The notes beneath the pieces were generated by a model, which saw only the letters and a list, made by a program, of their open reading frames with translations, did not search any database and was not told the DNA's origin. This document shows, piece by piece, positions 48,100 through 58,612 of a DNA stretch of 64,000 nt (position 1 is its first letter; each line of letters opens with the position of its first letter). Position numbers and translations under genes: made by a program. The stretch covers positions 106,797 to 170,796 of the forward strand of contig JASJFT010000095.1 of NCBI GenBank assembly GCA_030770425.1, in the 5' to 3' direction. Origin of the DNA: Darksidea phi (Eukaryota; Ascomycota; Dothideomycetes; Pleosporales; Lentitheciaceae).

Positions 48100-51000
48100 A
48101 CTATTGCTACGACAGAAATATGCGTTTTCGGTCGTTCTCGAGTTGGTGAGTCGGGATGACATGGTATTGCGAAAAGGGTTTTCTAGAGACTGTTACTGAA
48201 GTGTAAGATTACGGTAGTTGCGACCTTCGGGACAGCGAAGATGGTTTCATAATAATCCAACCATTACGATATGACACATCGGTCCATTTAACATCGTAAA
48301 TGTATCTTTGGCAGAAGTCTTCACGAAAAGATCGTTTCAAATATATAACCGTACAGACGTGCCACAGTCAAAGCAGCTAGTCGAAATCAGATATTAGGGC
48401 TGAGGTCATGTCTAATAGCCTTTCTCGCAACCCCCTCCTATCTAAAACGCCATAACTACTAAATTGAGTCCTCAAAACTCATTTACTCCTCACGGGGGAA
48501 GCAATGCAAACGTCTCAACATCAGACTCTCGTGCTGCAATGGCATGGCATATAGAAAACTAGTGTACACAGACTTATGACAGCACTAGCAAAACAGTCAA
48601 CTCCAACAACGTCCCCCATCTCGTACTAGATCTCAGCCTTGGTCTTAGTCGTTGCACCGGTGCTAATCAGTATTATACCCTGCATTCGCAAATCCCGAAA
48701 CTGGTAGTGACTATGCACTACTAGGTACAGTAATAACTGTCGGCGATCAGTATGTGGCAAATCGCAATACAAAAAATACCACCTAAGCTTCTCCAAGAAC
48801 AGGGGAGGTAGTACTACAAGATCAGTACCCCGATATTCCTAAAGGTATAGGCCGGACTAAGCTGTCTACTGCGGCTTCCCAAGGCGCATTCTTCGCGCCG
48901 CTACAGTTAAAGAAACTAATGCCTAAATAGCGGATGATATTTAATGTTGGGAGCAGACTATGGATATGCGGGGTTTATGTCGGATATGTAAGGGTTGGTG
49001 TACTGTAGCACTTTGAGTTTACTCGCGCGGACCAAGTATCATTAACAAGAGTATTTACGCGGCCTTATCTTTTGCAACAATTACTCAAGCCTTGGTAGTT
49101 GAGGCGAGTGATAAAAAGCTGAGAAGCTGGGGGAAATGTTCGATTACCAGCGGAAGCTACAAAGACTACTAAATTCTAAGCCGATATGGAAAGCTGCGAA
49201 AGACATCTTATGCTGCTTTTTCCGTGTAGATCGATACTTACTGAGTATATGATATATGCTAATTTCCCCAGCAAGACTATCTTACTGAAGAAACTTTCAT
49301 GAGAACGGAGCCCCAGTAAGTCAGGAAGTGAGGTAATTATAGTTTCCAGCCTGATTGACCTTACCTTACAAGACTCTCCGCTTCAGAGCATCTACGGATC
49401 CAGAATCCTGTACAAGAAATTGGTCAAGTTGCTACTACGCCTGGAATTTTATTGGAAGATAACCTCTGGTTGATTTGGTCTCCTAAGCCCTTACTAATAA
49501 CGTCCGGGGTAAAAGTCATGCCCCATTGGCTTCGAGGGAATCGGGTTAATTTTCCCAACATTTGGAACTTAAGAGAAGCCTGTATTCATTTCGGTCGTAT
49601 ACTAAAAGAAGTAAACTAGCAATTCCCAGACTATTACTGACTGCGCTTACTGTATCCAAGAACCGGACCCGGATACTTCCCTCATGTGGATCCAAGCCAG
49701 CAACCAGACTATCCTTCAGTACAATCTCGACCAGCTTGGCCGGGAGCTGAATATCTGCGAATACGTTCATACGGGCGGAATGACTCTAGAAACTAATAGA
49801 CGGGCTCGAAACAGACATCCGCTCTCGAAGGACTCTGAGTATCGATTATATCGATCTCGCTACTTTGGTTATACAACCCCACTTCAGCATGATCTATCAA
49901 AAAGCAAAAACGGCTCTATACTGTTCACGACGCGCAACATACAGAGGTAACGACTATAATCCCCTTTAATTTCTATACCTTCTTACTACTTAAGGTGTTT
50001 AGGATGAAATAACTTTTCATATTCCCTTTTTAGACGATCCAGTAAATTTAATAGTTGCGGAGTGAGGAACGAGCGTAGCAATATACATTCGGATCCGCTG
50101 AGATCGAATATCCCTGTCAATTCTATAAGAGGGTTATAGTACTCGTTCAAAAGTCTGGCAACCCAAGGCCTTTCCCAAATTCGGAAGCGGATCAGCCCTT
50201 ATTAACAATCCCCCTACAATAGTAGTATATATAGTAAATATATAGCTTTTTAATATTTTCTAGAATATATAAGGCCTAATACTTCGTTTAATACCCGCGC
50301 GCGCGCTGGTAGGCCTGAATTCGACGCGATATACTCAAAATAAGTCGGCGAATCAATAAAGTAGGGATTCTACGCTAATAGTCCTTTAATACCTTATAAA
50401 ATCGATTCTACTCCTCCTAGCTAGGGCTACGATTTGATAGATAAGGGTAGTACTTATAAAGTAGCTTTTTAAATACCTATTATAGGTATTTAATAGGATC
50501 AAGATTTAATAAATAAGGTAGAAAATTACTAGTACTCTATATAGTATAAGTACCTATATTATCTATTATAAAGTACTCTTCTAGTTAATAGCTATTTATT
50601 AAATAATCTTTATATAGAATATTAAAGCTCTTCTTTATAATATATATAATTCTTTTATTTAAAAGCTTTTTTTTATCGGACCCTATATAGTCCTGCGTCC
50701 TACCATCACGTCTCCTTAAGGATTCGTCTCATCTCCATCCGAATATAATCCTTTTACTGCCTCAGCGTTTCTGTACCTGCCTGCCTACACGTGCCTTACA
50801 ATGTGTCGGTATCAATACCCCTATCGTTACTGGAAAGACGGAACTAAACTCATATTTTGTTTTGTCGTTGCATTATTGTGTGTCAAAGTATGGGCGACTT
50901 CGGGCTATGAAACGGCGAACTTAAATGCACCTTTCCGAATTCCGTAGACCCTAATTATCTAAGCTCTTTTCCTGGATGGCATGTGAATCGCGTCGTGACT

Positions 51001-51922
51001 GTGCCAAACCGATTCACTCCTGCACCTCGGGGCTGCATCCGCTGCATTCATTCCATTTTGAAACATACCCTGACCTGTGGTACGAATTTGCCACCAGAAA
51101 TGCGGCAAGGACGAGGGCCGGCCAAGCATACCTTTCATGACGAGAAAAAGTGGACGTGCGCCGAAAGGAAGCGGCGGATGGTCGGCCTAGACCCGGCGGC
51201 CGAAGCGGGGTTTACGTATGCAAACACACATGTGCGGTTGAAAGGCTGTCGTGTCCGCTGATTGGCTGTTGAACCGAAAAGCTATCGGATGACAGGCAGC
51301 TGCAAACTGCCTGTTATAGTGAGCTGATTCTCGCACCACCGATATATGGTCTTACGTTATCGGTGCGATTGTATATGACAGAGAGAGCTTCTTTGTATAT
51401 AATTATCTCTCGGCTCTTTATTCTGACGTTAAATCGACGTTTGCCAGTCATTTCACGTGACTCTAGGGATGTTAACAATCCTGAGGTCTTTAACACTAAT
51501 CTTGCATCACTTGAATTGCCCTTGTAGTTATAAGCTGCGGAACGACGACTACTTCTTTCTTACGCGCGACTTTTATATTATTCATATAAGTTAATAGAGG
51601 CCAAATTAAGTACTAAGAGTTATTTTATTAATTAGCCTTTTTTTCCTTCTCTATTATATAAGTCCACATTCCGCAATCCTGCGCATTTGGTGGGAGTAAG
51701 ATCCACTTGTTCTCCCTTTTATCGGCGCTGGCAATGAGAGCTTATTCAACCGGTTGCTTTACATAAGCGGATAACGTAAGCGATCACCCGGATGCTGCCA
51801 TCAGTCTTCTGCACGCGAACCCACCGAACAAAAAACTCGATATTAGCTTATTGAGATGATGTATAATCTTCAAATTTTGGATACAAACTAAAGAAAGCCT
51901 TGCGAAAAAGAAACATCCGATC
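48100..51922. other. 3.8-kb gene-free region with RIP-like core
   Basis: No gene is supported. Bases about 50200-50690 are extremely AT-rich with runs of TA steps and stops in every frame, the hallmark of a repeat strongly mutated by RIP; a short GCGCGCGC run at about 50298 sits inside it. A second AT-rich patch is at about 51570-51665. The sequence from 48400 to 49950 is mid-AT and contains only broken short frames; it may be an older, weaker relic. Confidence 0.6.
50200..50690. repeat. AT-rich, RIP-like repeat relic
   Basis: The interval is dominated by TA, TAT and ATA strings with almost no CA or TG dinucleotides, and no open frame longer than a few codons. In ascomycetes this pattern is produced by C-to-T mutation of duplicated DNA at CpA sites. 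The original element cannot be recognised. Confidence 0.6.
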
Positions 51923-53672
51923 ATGCTTCTACCTTGCATGTCCTGCTCTGAAAATGAGTCCCGACACGACCATGCACATGAGTCCCAGATTGAGGCCTCA
52001 GAGCTGACTCTGCAAAGAGATGGTACGAATACGCTGCCAATGCTGACAGAAAACGAGGATGAGCATTCTAGAAACGTCGAACATCCGCTCGTGTTCTCCG
52101 AGTACGAAATCATTGGTCGCGTCCTCGTTCGTCCAACCGACACGACGCTGATGATTCTTACTTTTGGACCGCACGATTTGGACAATCCTAGAAACTGGAG
52201 CAAGGCACGGAAGTGGTATATTACTTGTTTTGTTAGCATGCTAAATGTCTTGACGTATGTCGTCCTCCGAGCCTTTTTTTCTTCTCGAGGTTATGAAGCC
52301 CACACTAATGGCAAACAGGTGCCTATGTGCGGGGGGCTACTCTTCAGGAACCCCTTACATGAAGGAAGAGTTCCATGCTTCTTCAACCATAGCCACTACC
52401 GGCCTCTCGACCTACATTTTGGGCTTCGCTTTTGGTATGTATTCACCCACGCCACTCATGACAAAACCATTAATGATTGCTCTAGGGCCCATGCTTCTAG
52501 CTCCCCTCTCTGAGCACTGGGGCCGCAACCCAATCTACATCTGGTCCTGGCTTCTCCTCGTCCTCTTTCAAGCCCCAGCTGCGCTCGCACCCAACATATC
52601 CGCCCTAATTGGTATCCGCTTCCTGCAAGGCTTCGTGGGCAGCGCACCCCTCACCAACACTGGCGGCACCATCGCAGATCTATGGGAGCGCGACTACTCT
52701 GGCGCACCCATGGCTATCTACGGCCTCAGCAGCACCCTCGGTCCGCCAATCGCCTTGCCTCTGACGGGCTATTTCGCGCAGTACCAAGGTTGGCGCATGC
52801 TGTTTTGGTTCTTCATGGCTGTTCTTGGGTTCGCTTGGATCTTGCTCGCTCTGACCTTGCCTGAGACCCGACATCCGGTTATATTAAAGCAAAAGGCGCG
52901 GCGACTGCGAGATCAGCTTACGGCTTTGGGCTACCCTACCGCGAAGTACATCCAATCGCCACCAGACAGAGGGCTTGGCCACTTGTTTAAAGTCACGCTG
53001 ACGAGACCAATACGCTTCCTCTTCACCGAGCCCATCACGCTCTGCACAGCTCTGTACAATGGGCTCATTTACGGCCTCGTCTTTTTGTTCAACGAGTCTT
53101 TCCCTATTGTGTTTGGCCGCCTGCACCACTTCACCCCCGCGCAGATCTCGCTGACTTTCCTTGGTCTGTGCGTCGGCTCTTTGCTCGCATCGTTGGCGCA
53201 CCCGATCCAAGAACGGCACTATCTCCGGGTCCGCACACCTGAGGCACGCCTCTGGTTCTCGTTACCGGCATGCTTTCTCCTCCCTGTCTCACTTTTCTGG
53301 TTCGGGGCAACGAGCTCCACACAAGTCCATTGGATTGTACCCGTCATTGCATCAACGCTCTTCGGTGCCGGCATCTTCGTCGTAGTCCTCGGCGTGCTCA
53401 ACTTCGTGCTCGACTCCTACGGCCCGTACACAGCGTCCTCCCTTGCTGGCGTTATTCTTGTGCGGAATGTCGTCGGCGCTGTCTTTCCGCTTTTTGCGGA
53501 GAGTATGTATGAGGGCATGGGGTATAAGTGGGCAGGCATCTTGTTAGGATTTTTGGCGCTGTTGTTCTGTGTGGTGCCTCTCTTGTTCTATTACTGGGGG
53601 CCAGAGATTAGGAAGGGGAGTAAGTGGGCGAGTCGGAATGAGAATATGAGGAGCCATGAGTTCGGGGAGTGA
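51923..53672 (+). CDS. MFS transporter, DHA1 drug:H+ antiporter type
   Basis: Two exons, 51923..52254 and 52319..53672, give 561 residues. The 64-nt intron (GTATGT...CAG) removes a stretch that would otherwise break the family sequence NVLT/CLCAGGYSSG. About 110 hydrophilic N-terminal residues, including an NPRNWSKARKW motif just before helix 1, are typical of the 12-helix DHA1 group (relatives of yeast Flr1/Tpo). LAPLSEHWGRNPIYIWS is the MFS motif A between helices 2 and 3. FLQGFVGSAPLTNTGGTIAD and LPLTGYFAQYQGWRMLFWFF match motifs of helices 4-5. Members export drugs, polyamines or fungal metabolites at the plasma membrane; the substrate is unknown. An earlier in-frame Met pair (MLLPCMSC) leaves slight doubt on the start. 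Confidence 0.9.
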
Positions 53673-55098
53673 AAGCGGAAGACTATTGCGAGGTAAGGGT
53701 GAAGAGAGTAAGGGAGAAGTAAGTAGGGAGAATGCGAAGGAAGATTTTAGGCGCGATACACCCAGGTTTTCTTTTGGCGTCAGTCATTTGGGCTTCGAAT
53801 TTCGGAGCATAGAACCCGGTAGAGAAATGCTTAATATAAGGACTTCACGCGTCTCTTCTCATCATCCAACAGTTAAAAACACTACGATTACATTCCATCG
53901 AGCCTCGCCCAAGATAAGTGAGATCCGACTTTAACCCTCACCATAGACAACGCAATGAATCAGTCATGGTAGATCTGAAATCCACCTCAGCCGTCCCGAC
54001 CAATCTTTTTATCGACGCTAGGGTTCAAGGATGTGACTCGGGGTGGGTTTCAAGCTTTAGTTGCATGAAGAGCATATGTATCTGATTTGGATTTGTATAG
54101 TGGGAGTCTTTTTAGAAGGTCCGCACGAAATATAGTAGAAGTTTGTATACAGTAGAGGTGCTATACCCACACCTTATACACGATAATAGAGCTGTAGAGC
54201 TGTACAAAGTACGACGAGGTAATATTTCGAATATTAAGGCGACGAGAAATGGCATGTGCTGCCGAACCACAGAGCGTTAGGAGACCAATAGCGGTAGCGA
54301 TGAGTTAGCGCATCTACACTACCACCCACAGTATAAAAATTACCTGCGATGATACCAGCATCCTACTCATATCTATCTCTTATCCTCAGCCAGCTTCCTT
54401 ATATCTATCTCTTATTCTTAGCTAGCTTCCTTATATTAATACCTACTAACTATATATCTTTACTAATAAATATTCGCCTAATCCTTTAATAGGATCTTTA
54501 ATAGGAGGAACTAGAGTATAATAGCCTATTCGAGTATAGCGCTCTAAATCTTTCAAATATTATAGCGGAACGTCCCTAATACTATAAATAGGAGGTACTA
54601 CTAATAGGGCTTCTTAATTATAATAATTATTAGTATAAAACTAACTATATATTAGATATATTTAAGGGAATAAGTAGTAATAGAATTCTTATATAGCTAT
54701 TAGTAGTTATCTATATTATATTCCTATCCGAGGTCCTATATAACGAGGATAGGCGTTTCGTCTAGAGGTAGCTATACCGTCTACGTAGGCTGGAGGAAAA
54801 GCTTGTATAGGAAGGATTATTGTAGATAGAGGAATCGGCCTTCTTAGTACGCTATAAAGGGAGCGAATACCTAATATAGAAGATAGAGCTGGTATCTATA
54901 GTAGATACGATACGAACGATGGCGTAGGGGCGGAGGACGATAGGGATACCTAGCTAGGGAGGGTAGAGGGTTCGGCGTTATCGGCGCGTTTAACTATCTA
55001 TATATATTATTAGTAAATTAGGAGCTGTTATTATTATATAGTTACTACCTATTACGTAAGATGTCGAAACATTAAAACATAATAAGGTGATTAGAATT
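53673..55098. repeat. Intergenic region with RIP-like repeat relic
   Basis: Bases 53673-54350 are ordinary 3' flank. From about 54380 to 55080 the sequence is AT-rich and stop-laden, with a duplicated TATCTATCTCTTAT(C/T)CT...AGCTTCCTTATAT segment around 54370-54435. GC-containing pieces near 54720-54990 look like decayed coding DNA of a transposable element, but no domain can be read. Confidence 0.55.
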
Positions 55099-55170
55099 AC
55101 GAAAAACACAGCCAGCCCAGGAGCCAACGTGACGTCACGCCGGGTAGTAGCCCAAGCTCCTGGGGGAGGG
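55099..55170 (+). repeat. Left member of an inverted repeat pair (~72 bp)
   Basis: This reads ACGAAAAACACAGCC at its outer end and CTCCTGGGGGAGGGG at its inner end, with a CGTGACGTCACG palindrome in the middle. The reverse complement occurs at 63927-63998 with only a two-base swap (TAGTAGCCC against TAGTGACCC). The orientation is that expected of terminal inverted repeats enclosing 8.9 kb, but two solo copies are also possible. Confidence 0.85.
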
Positions 55171-55207
55171 GACTATTTTATATATAATATTATTATAAAA
55201 ATTCTAT

Positions 55208-55281
55208 AATTAGGAGGGCTGGGCCCTAAATAGGGGGGTAGGAACCCTAATTAGGGCCCCGCCCAGCCCTAATTTAGGGGT
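55208..55281. repeat. GC-rich foldback (imperfect palindrome)
   Basis: The arms AGGGCTGGGC (55214-55223) and GCCCAGCCCT (55261-55270) are exact reverse complements. They are flanked by near-matching CCCTAAATAGGG/CCCTAATTAGGG and TAATT/AATTTA stretches. This could fold into a long hairpin and resembles a miniature inverted-repeat or foldback element. It lies just inside the left inverted repeat, after a run of about 35 A/T bases. Confidence 0.7.
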
Positions 55282-55907
55282 GCCCCCCCTAATTTAGGGA
55301 TGCTCGGAACCGTAGTGAAAGTATCACTGATAAGTACACTTACACAGCTTAACCTATTCCGCATGTGCATTAGCTTTATATTATACGAATAGAGCAGCAA
55401 AAGACGGCCTTACCACTACCTGGCGTAATAATTCCTCGTCTACTACTGTTTCCAATACGCTACCACTAATGTGGCTTTGCGTCGGAAACGGACCGTTATT
55501 TTGCGCCTTAACTTGCGCCTGTGGTAAAAGTATGCAAGGATCTTGCTAGCGCCAATGGAACGTTCCTTTTTAACGTTCGCAGCACACAAAAGCAATGGTC
55601 AATATCAGGGCATATTGAAGTCTTTTATTTCGAGACGAACTAAAACACGCATGTCATCAGCAAGAGGTGGATAACGCAAATTCTGCGCCCGGATGCTGTG
55701 CAAACATGATGTATTGGGGGTCCACACGAGAAGAATACAATAAAAAACGATGGCTCCTGGCGTTACTCAAAACAACAAATAAATCAGCAACAACAACAAG
55801 CGAATGTCCACTAATACTCCATCGCTACGCAATCTTAGCCAAAAGGAAAAATCCAATGCAAATGTTGAAGGGCTCCATCAGTCCTCCACCTCTGCACATT
55901 GCCCTCG

Positions 55908-56615
55908 TTATGCTGGAAGCCAATACTGCCGAATCTCGAGGGGAGTGCAGCTTCCCCCGCGCCCGAAGTAGTCGCCGTTGAGGAGCTTGAAGCATTCCAG
56001 CTTGGCCTTGCAATCAGATCCCAGGAGGTCGCAACATGACATTCCCTCCTTCGTGAAACCGGAAGCTGCACCTTGAGTGCAGCCAATATTGGGGTTGATG
56101 GTTGTCACGTACGGGGAATTCGGAGGGATCTTGTAGGCTTGCCCGGGAACAAGGTTGTGGCAAAGGCTGTCGACACCTGGATTACATGCGTAGAATTTAT
56201 TGAGCAGGCTTTGGTCGCCGTAGCCCCCCACTAACTCCCAGCATGTAACGCCTTGAGGAATGGGTCTAGAATTTTTCCAGTCCGTTGGGCAAATTGGTGG
56301 TGGAGGTGGCGGAATGCAGTACCGCTGTCCAATTTGGAGATTCGTGCAGTCAGAGTTGACCTGGGGATTCAGTTTACGGAACTCTGCAAAGTAATTCCAG
56401 TCGCCTGGCGAAGGCTGGTTCAGGAGTTTCCAGCAAGTGTCTCCCGCGACAACGGCTGGAGAAAGGTGGCCTGCACCGTTGGCGCAAGGTTCCAAGTCAC
56501 GCTTGCATTGACTGGGCAGCGACGCCTTTACATCATTAGTCTTTGACAGCATCTAGGCATCCAAGTCGAGACTTACTGCGAGACCGAAGAGGAGGGCTAG
56601 CGGATATGACTTCAT
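55908..56615 (-). CDS. Secreted LysM-domain protein (candidate chitin-binding effector)
   Basis: Two exons, 56615..56577 and 56525..55908, give 218 residues. The 39-nt first exon encodes a short signal peptide (MKSYPLALLFGLA) that splices across 51 nt to the mature part, which is Cys-rich. Two LysM-like units are visible. The first runs about from VVAGDTCWKLLNQ to IGQRYCIP, with FRKLNPQVNSDCTNLQ inside. The second runs from IPQGVTCWELV to VPGQAYKIP, with FYACNPGVDSLCHNL inside. A C-terminal Cys-rich segment (GMSCCDLLGSDCKAKLEC) follows. Extracellular fungal LysM proteins bind chitin oligomers; some protect hyphae or mask chitin from plant receptors. Role here is inference. It lies inside a repeat-rich block between inverted repeats, next to a broken P450 gene. 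Confidence 0.88.
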
Positions 56616-57460
56616 AACTGTGGTGTTGTTCGGTAAGATTTTGTATCGATATAACTCAGTCTTGTTTGAGGTTTTGTGAAGCAGATGAGATGATTGTGCT
56701 CCAGAAGCCTTACCTTCTCGCGAACTTATGTTCGAAGTTTTCGTGGTCTCCTGAGCTCAGCACACTAAGGATAGCATACAGGCTGTGTGCATGGCTCATG
56801 GTTGCATCCACCGTCGAGGCTTAGAGAAGGTTCCCTGCATTGATTTTCCAATAACGTATTCACGCGCTCAACAAGGCCTTGCGCGTGATGAGACGGGAAT
56901 ACGATTGAACGAATCGGCATGGAAGATCTTCGCGACGGTGAACTTCATCCATGACTATTTGAAGATGGAAACAGGAAGCAAGATGCAGCTCGATAGTGAT
57001 AGTTGTGTCATTGCGTCTTTTATTGGACGCGCGTGCAAGTACGATACTACATATATAAATCGGATGGAGAGACATCACGCTAGTCGCTCCGGTAGCAAGG
57101 ACTTGACCGCAGCAGTATAGCGTGATGCTGCAAAGTAGATTAAGCCTCCGCCTGTATCACCAGACATCACATGAGCATCTTCTTGTCTTTGGCTGTATAC
57201 AAGTCCTGTTGCCGAGGTAATATTGAAATGAATGAACCATCACGTGAGCATCGACGCTAGGCCCAGAGTTTCCCCCACCCTTGGCGTTAATGTCCTTGGG
57301 TTCGTCCCTTCTGATATCGCGATAACAATCGCATCCTCCTCAGTTGTTCACAGTGTCAAGATATTCGCGACTTCCCCTTGCGCGGTCGTAGTTGTTGCTG
57401 CAGCTCTTTTTACCTATTACTTCGTCATCTATAAACTACTCAGAACTTCAAGCGGTACAG

Positions 57461-57588
57461 GCTCCAATTGGTTCGGATTGTACTCGCTTTAGGCCCTGAT
57501 TGGCTCGGAGTATGCTCGATCTGCGCTCTAATCAGTCCGGATTATACACGGTCTAGGCTCCGATTGGATCGGACTATACCCGGCTTAG
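57461..57588 (+). repeat. 32-bp degenerate tandem repeat, 4 copies
   Basis: Units begin at 57461, 57493, 57525 and 57557, an exact 32-base spacing. Each unit has the pattern GCTC(C/T)(A/G)ATTGG-TCGGA-TATAC-CGGCTTAG with several substitutions. The array overlaps the 3' end of the P450 anchor segment and runs straight into the larger minisatellite. Confidence 0.8.
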
Positions 57589-57594
57589 CAGCTA

Positions 57595-58612
57595 ACTGGT
57601 TGATTTAGCGAAGGGATATAGCTAGCCTATATCGAGCTTAGTAGTTGGCCAATATAGGCTCAGGCTGAGCATAGCCACAGACTGCACCCAATCACGAACG
57701 CTGTAGCTTCTCTAGCCACACCCGAGCCACACCCCACCAAATATCGAGCTTAGAGCTCAGCGGCTGGCCTATATCGAGCTCGGTGGCTAGCCTATATCGA
57801 GCTTAGTAGCTGGCCTATATTAAGCTCGGTGGCTCGCTGATATCGAGCTCAGTGCCTATGTCACGCCGATATTGGTTGTGCGCCTCGCTTAGCCTGGTGG
57901 GCTAAGCGAGCCTACCCCACAATACCTTCGTATTAGTATATCTATTATTCTACACTACCCTTAGTATCGTTACCGATACTAAGTACGGTATCCTTTTGCC
58001 CGTTGGTTGGCCTAGTGGTGTAGAGCTAGCGCCCTCACAGCCTAGCTCAGCGGCTGGCCAATACAGGCGCAGTATCAAGCTCAGTAGCTGGCTGATATCT
58101 AGCTCAGTAGCTAGTATAATAGCTGGCTGATATCGAGCTTAGTGCCTAGCTCTGCGGCTGGCCTATATCAAGATTAGTATCAGACTTAGTATCAGGCTCA
58201 GTATTAGGCTTAGCATTAGGCTCAGTATCAGGCTTAGTATCGGGCTCGATATTAGGCTCAGTAGCTAGTATAATAGCTGGCTGATATCGAGCTTAGTGCC
58301 TAGCTCTGCGGCTGGCCTATATCAAGATTAGTATCAGACTTAGTATCAGGCTCAGTATTAGGCTTAGCATTAGGCTCAGTATCAGGCTTAGTATCGGGCT
58401 CGATATTAGGCTCAGTAGCTAGCTGATATTAAGCTCAGTAGCTGGCTGATATCGAACTTAGCAACTAGCTAGCTGATATCGAGCTCAGTGGCTAGCCTAT
58501 ATCGAGCTCGGTAGCTGGCTGATATCGAGCTCAGTAGCTGGCTGATATCTAGCTCGGTAGCTAGCTCAGTAGCTGGCTGATATTAAGCTCGGTAGCTGGC
58601 TTTACGTAATTC
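57595..58612 (+). repeat. Minisatellite array, ~23-bp and ~12-bp units
   Basis: About 1 kb is built from variants of CTGGCTGATATCGAGCTCAG(TAG), unit about 23 bases, and a shorter unit GTATCAGGCTCA of 12 bases. Unit order is irregular and many units differ at one or two sites (GAGCTC/TAGCTC/AAGCTC). A short non-repeat insert with a CCTTCGTATTAGT-type stretch is at about 57900-58040. The array separates the anchor from the body of the P450 pseudogene. A related array is at 63222-63722. Confidence 0.92.
58102..58409 (+). repeat. 154-bp perfect tandem duplication
   Basis: Within the minisatellite, 58102-58255 and 58256-58409 are identical base for base as I read them. This is a recent segmental duplication above the level of the small repeat unit. 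Confidence 0.9.

Noticed and set aside
49562..49950. Short frames that could be transposon coding remnants
   Set aside because: No transposase, reverse transcriptase or integrase motif could be read in any frame.
55225..55300. TTAGGG/CCCTAA-like strings suggesting a telomere repeat
   Set aside because: The strings are few, irregular and arranged as a foldback rather than as a tandem (TTAGGG)n array.
56785..57120. A 111-codon plus-strand frame upstream of the P450 pseudogene
   Set aside because: No recognisable motif or signal peptide, and no splice link to the P450 segments. Treated as chance.
57595..58612. A CRISPR-like appearance of repeated units
   Set aside because: There are no unique spacers of constant length, units are tandem and variable, and the DNA is eukaryotic. 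It is a minisatellite.
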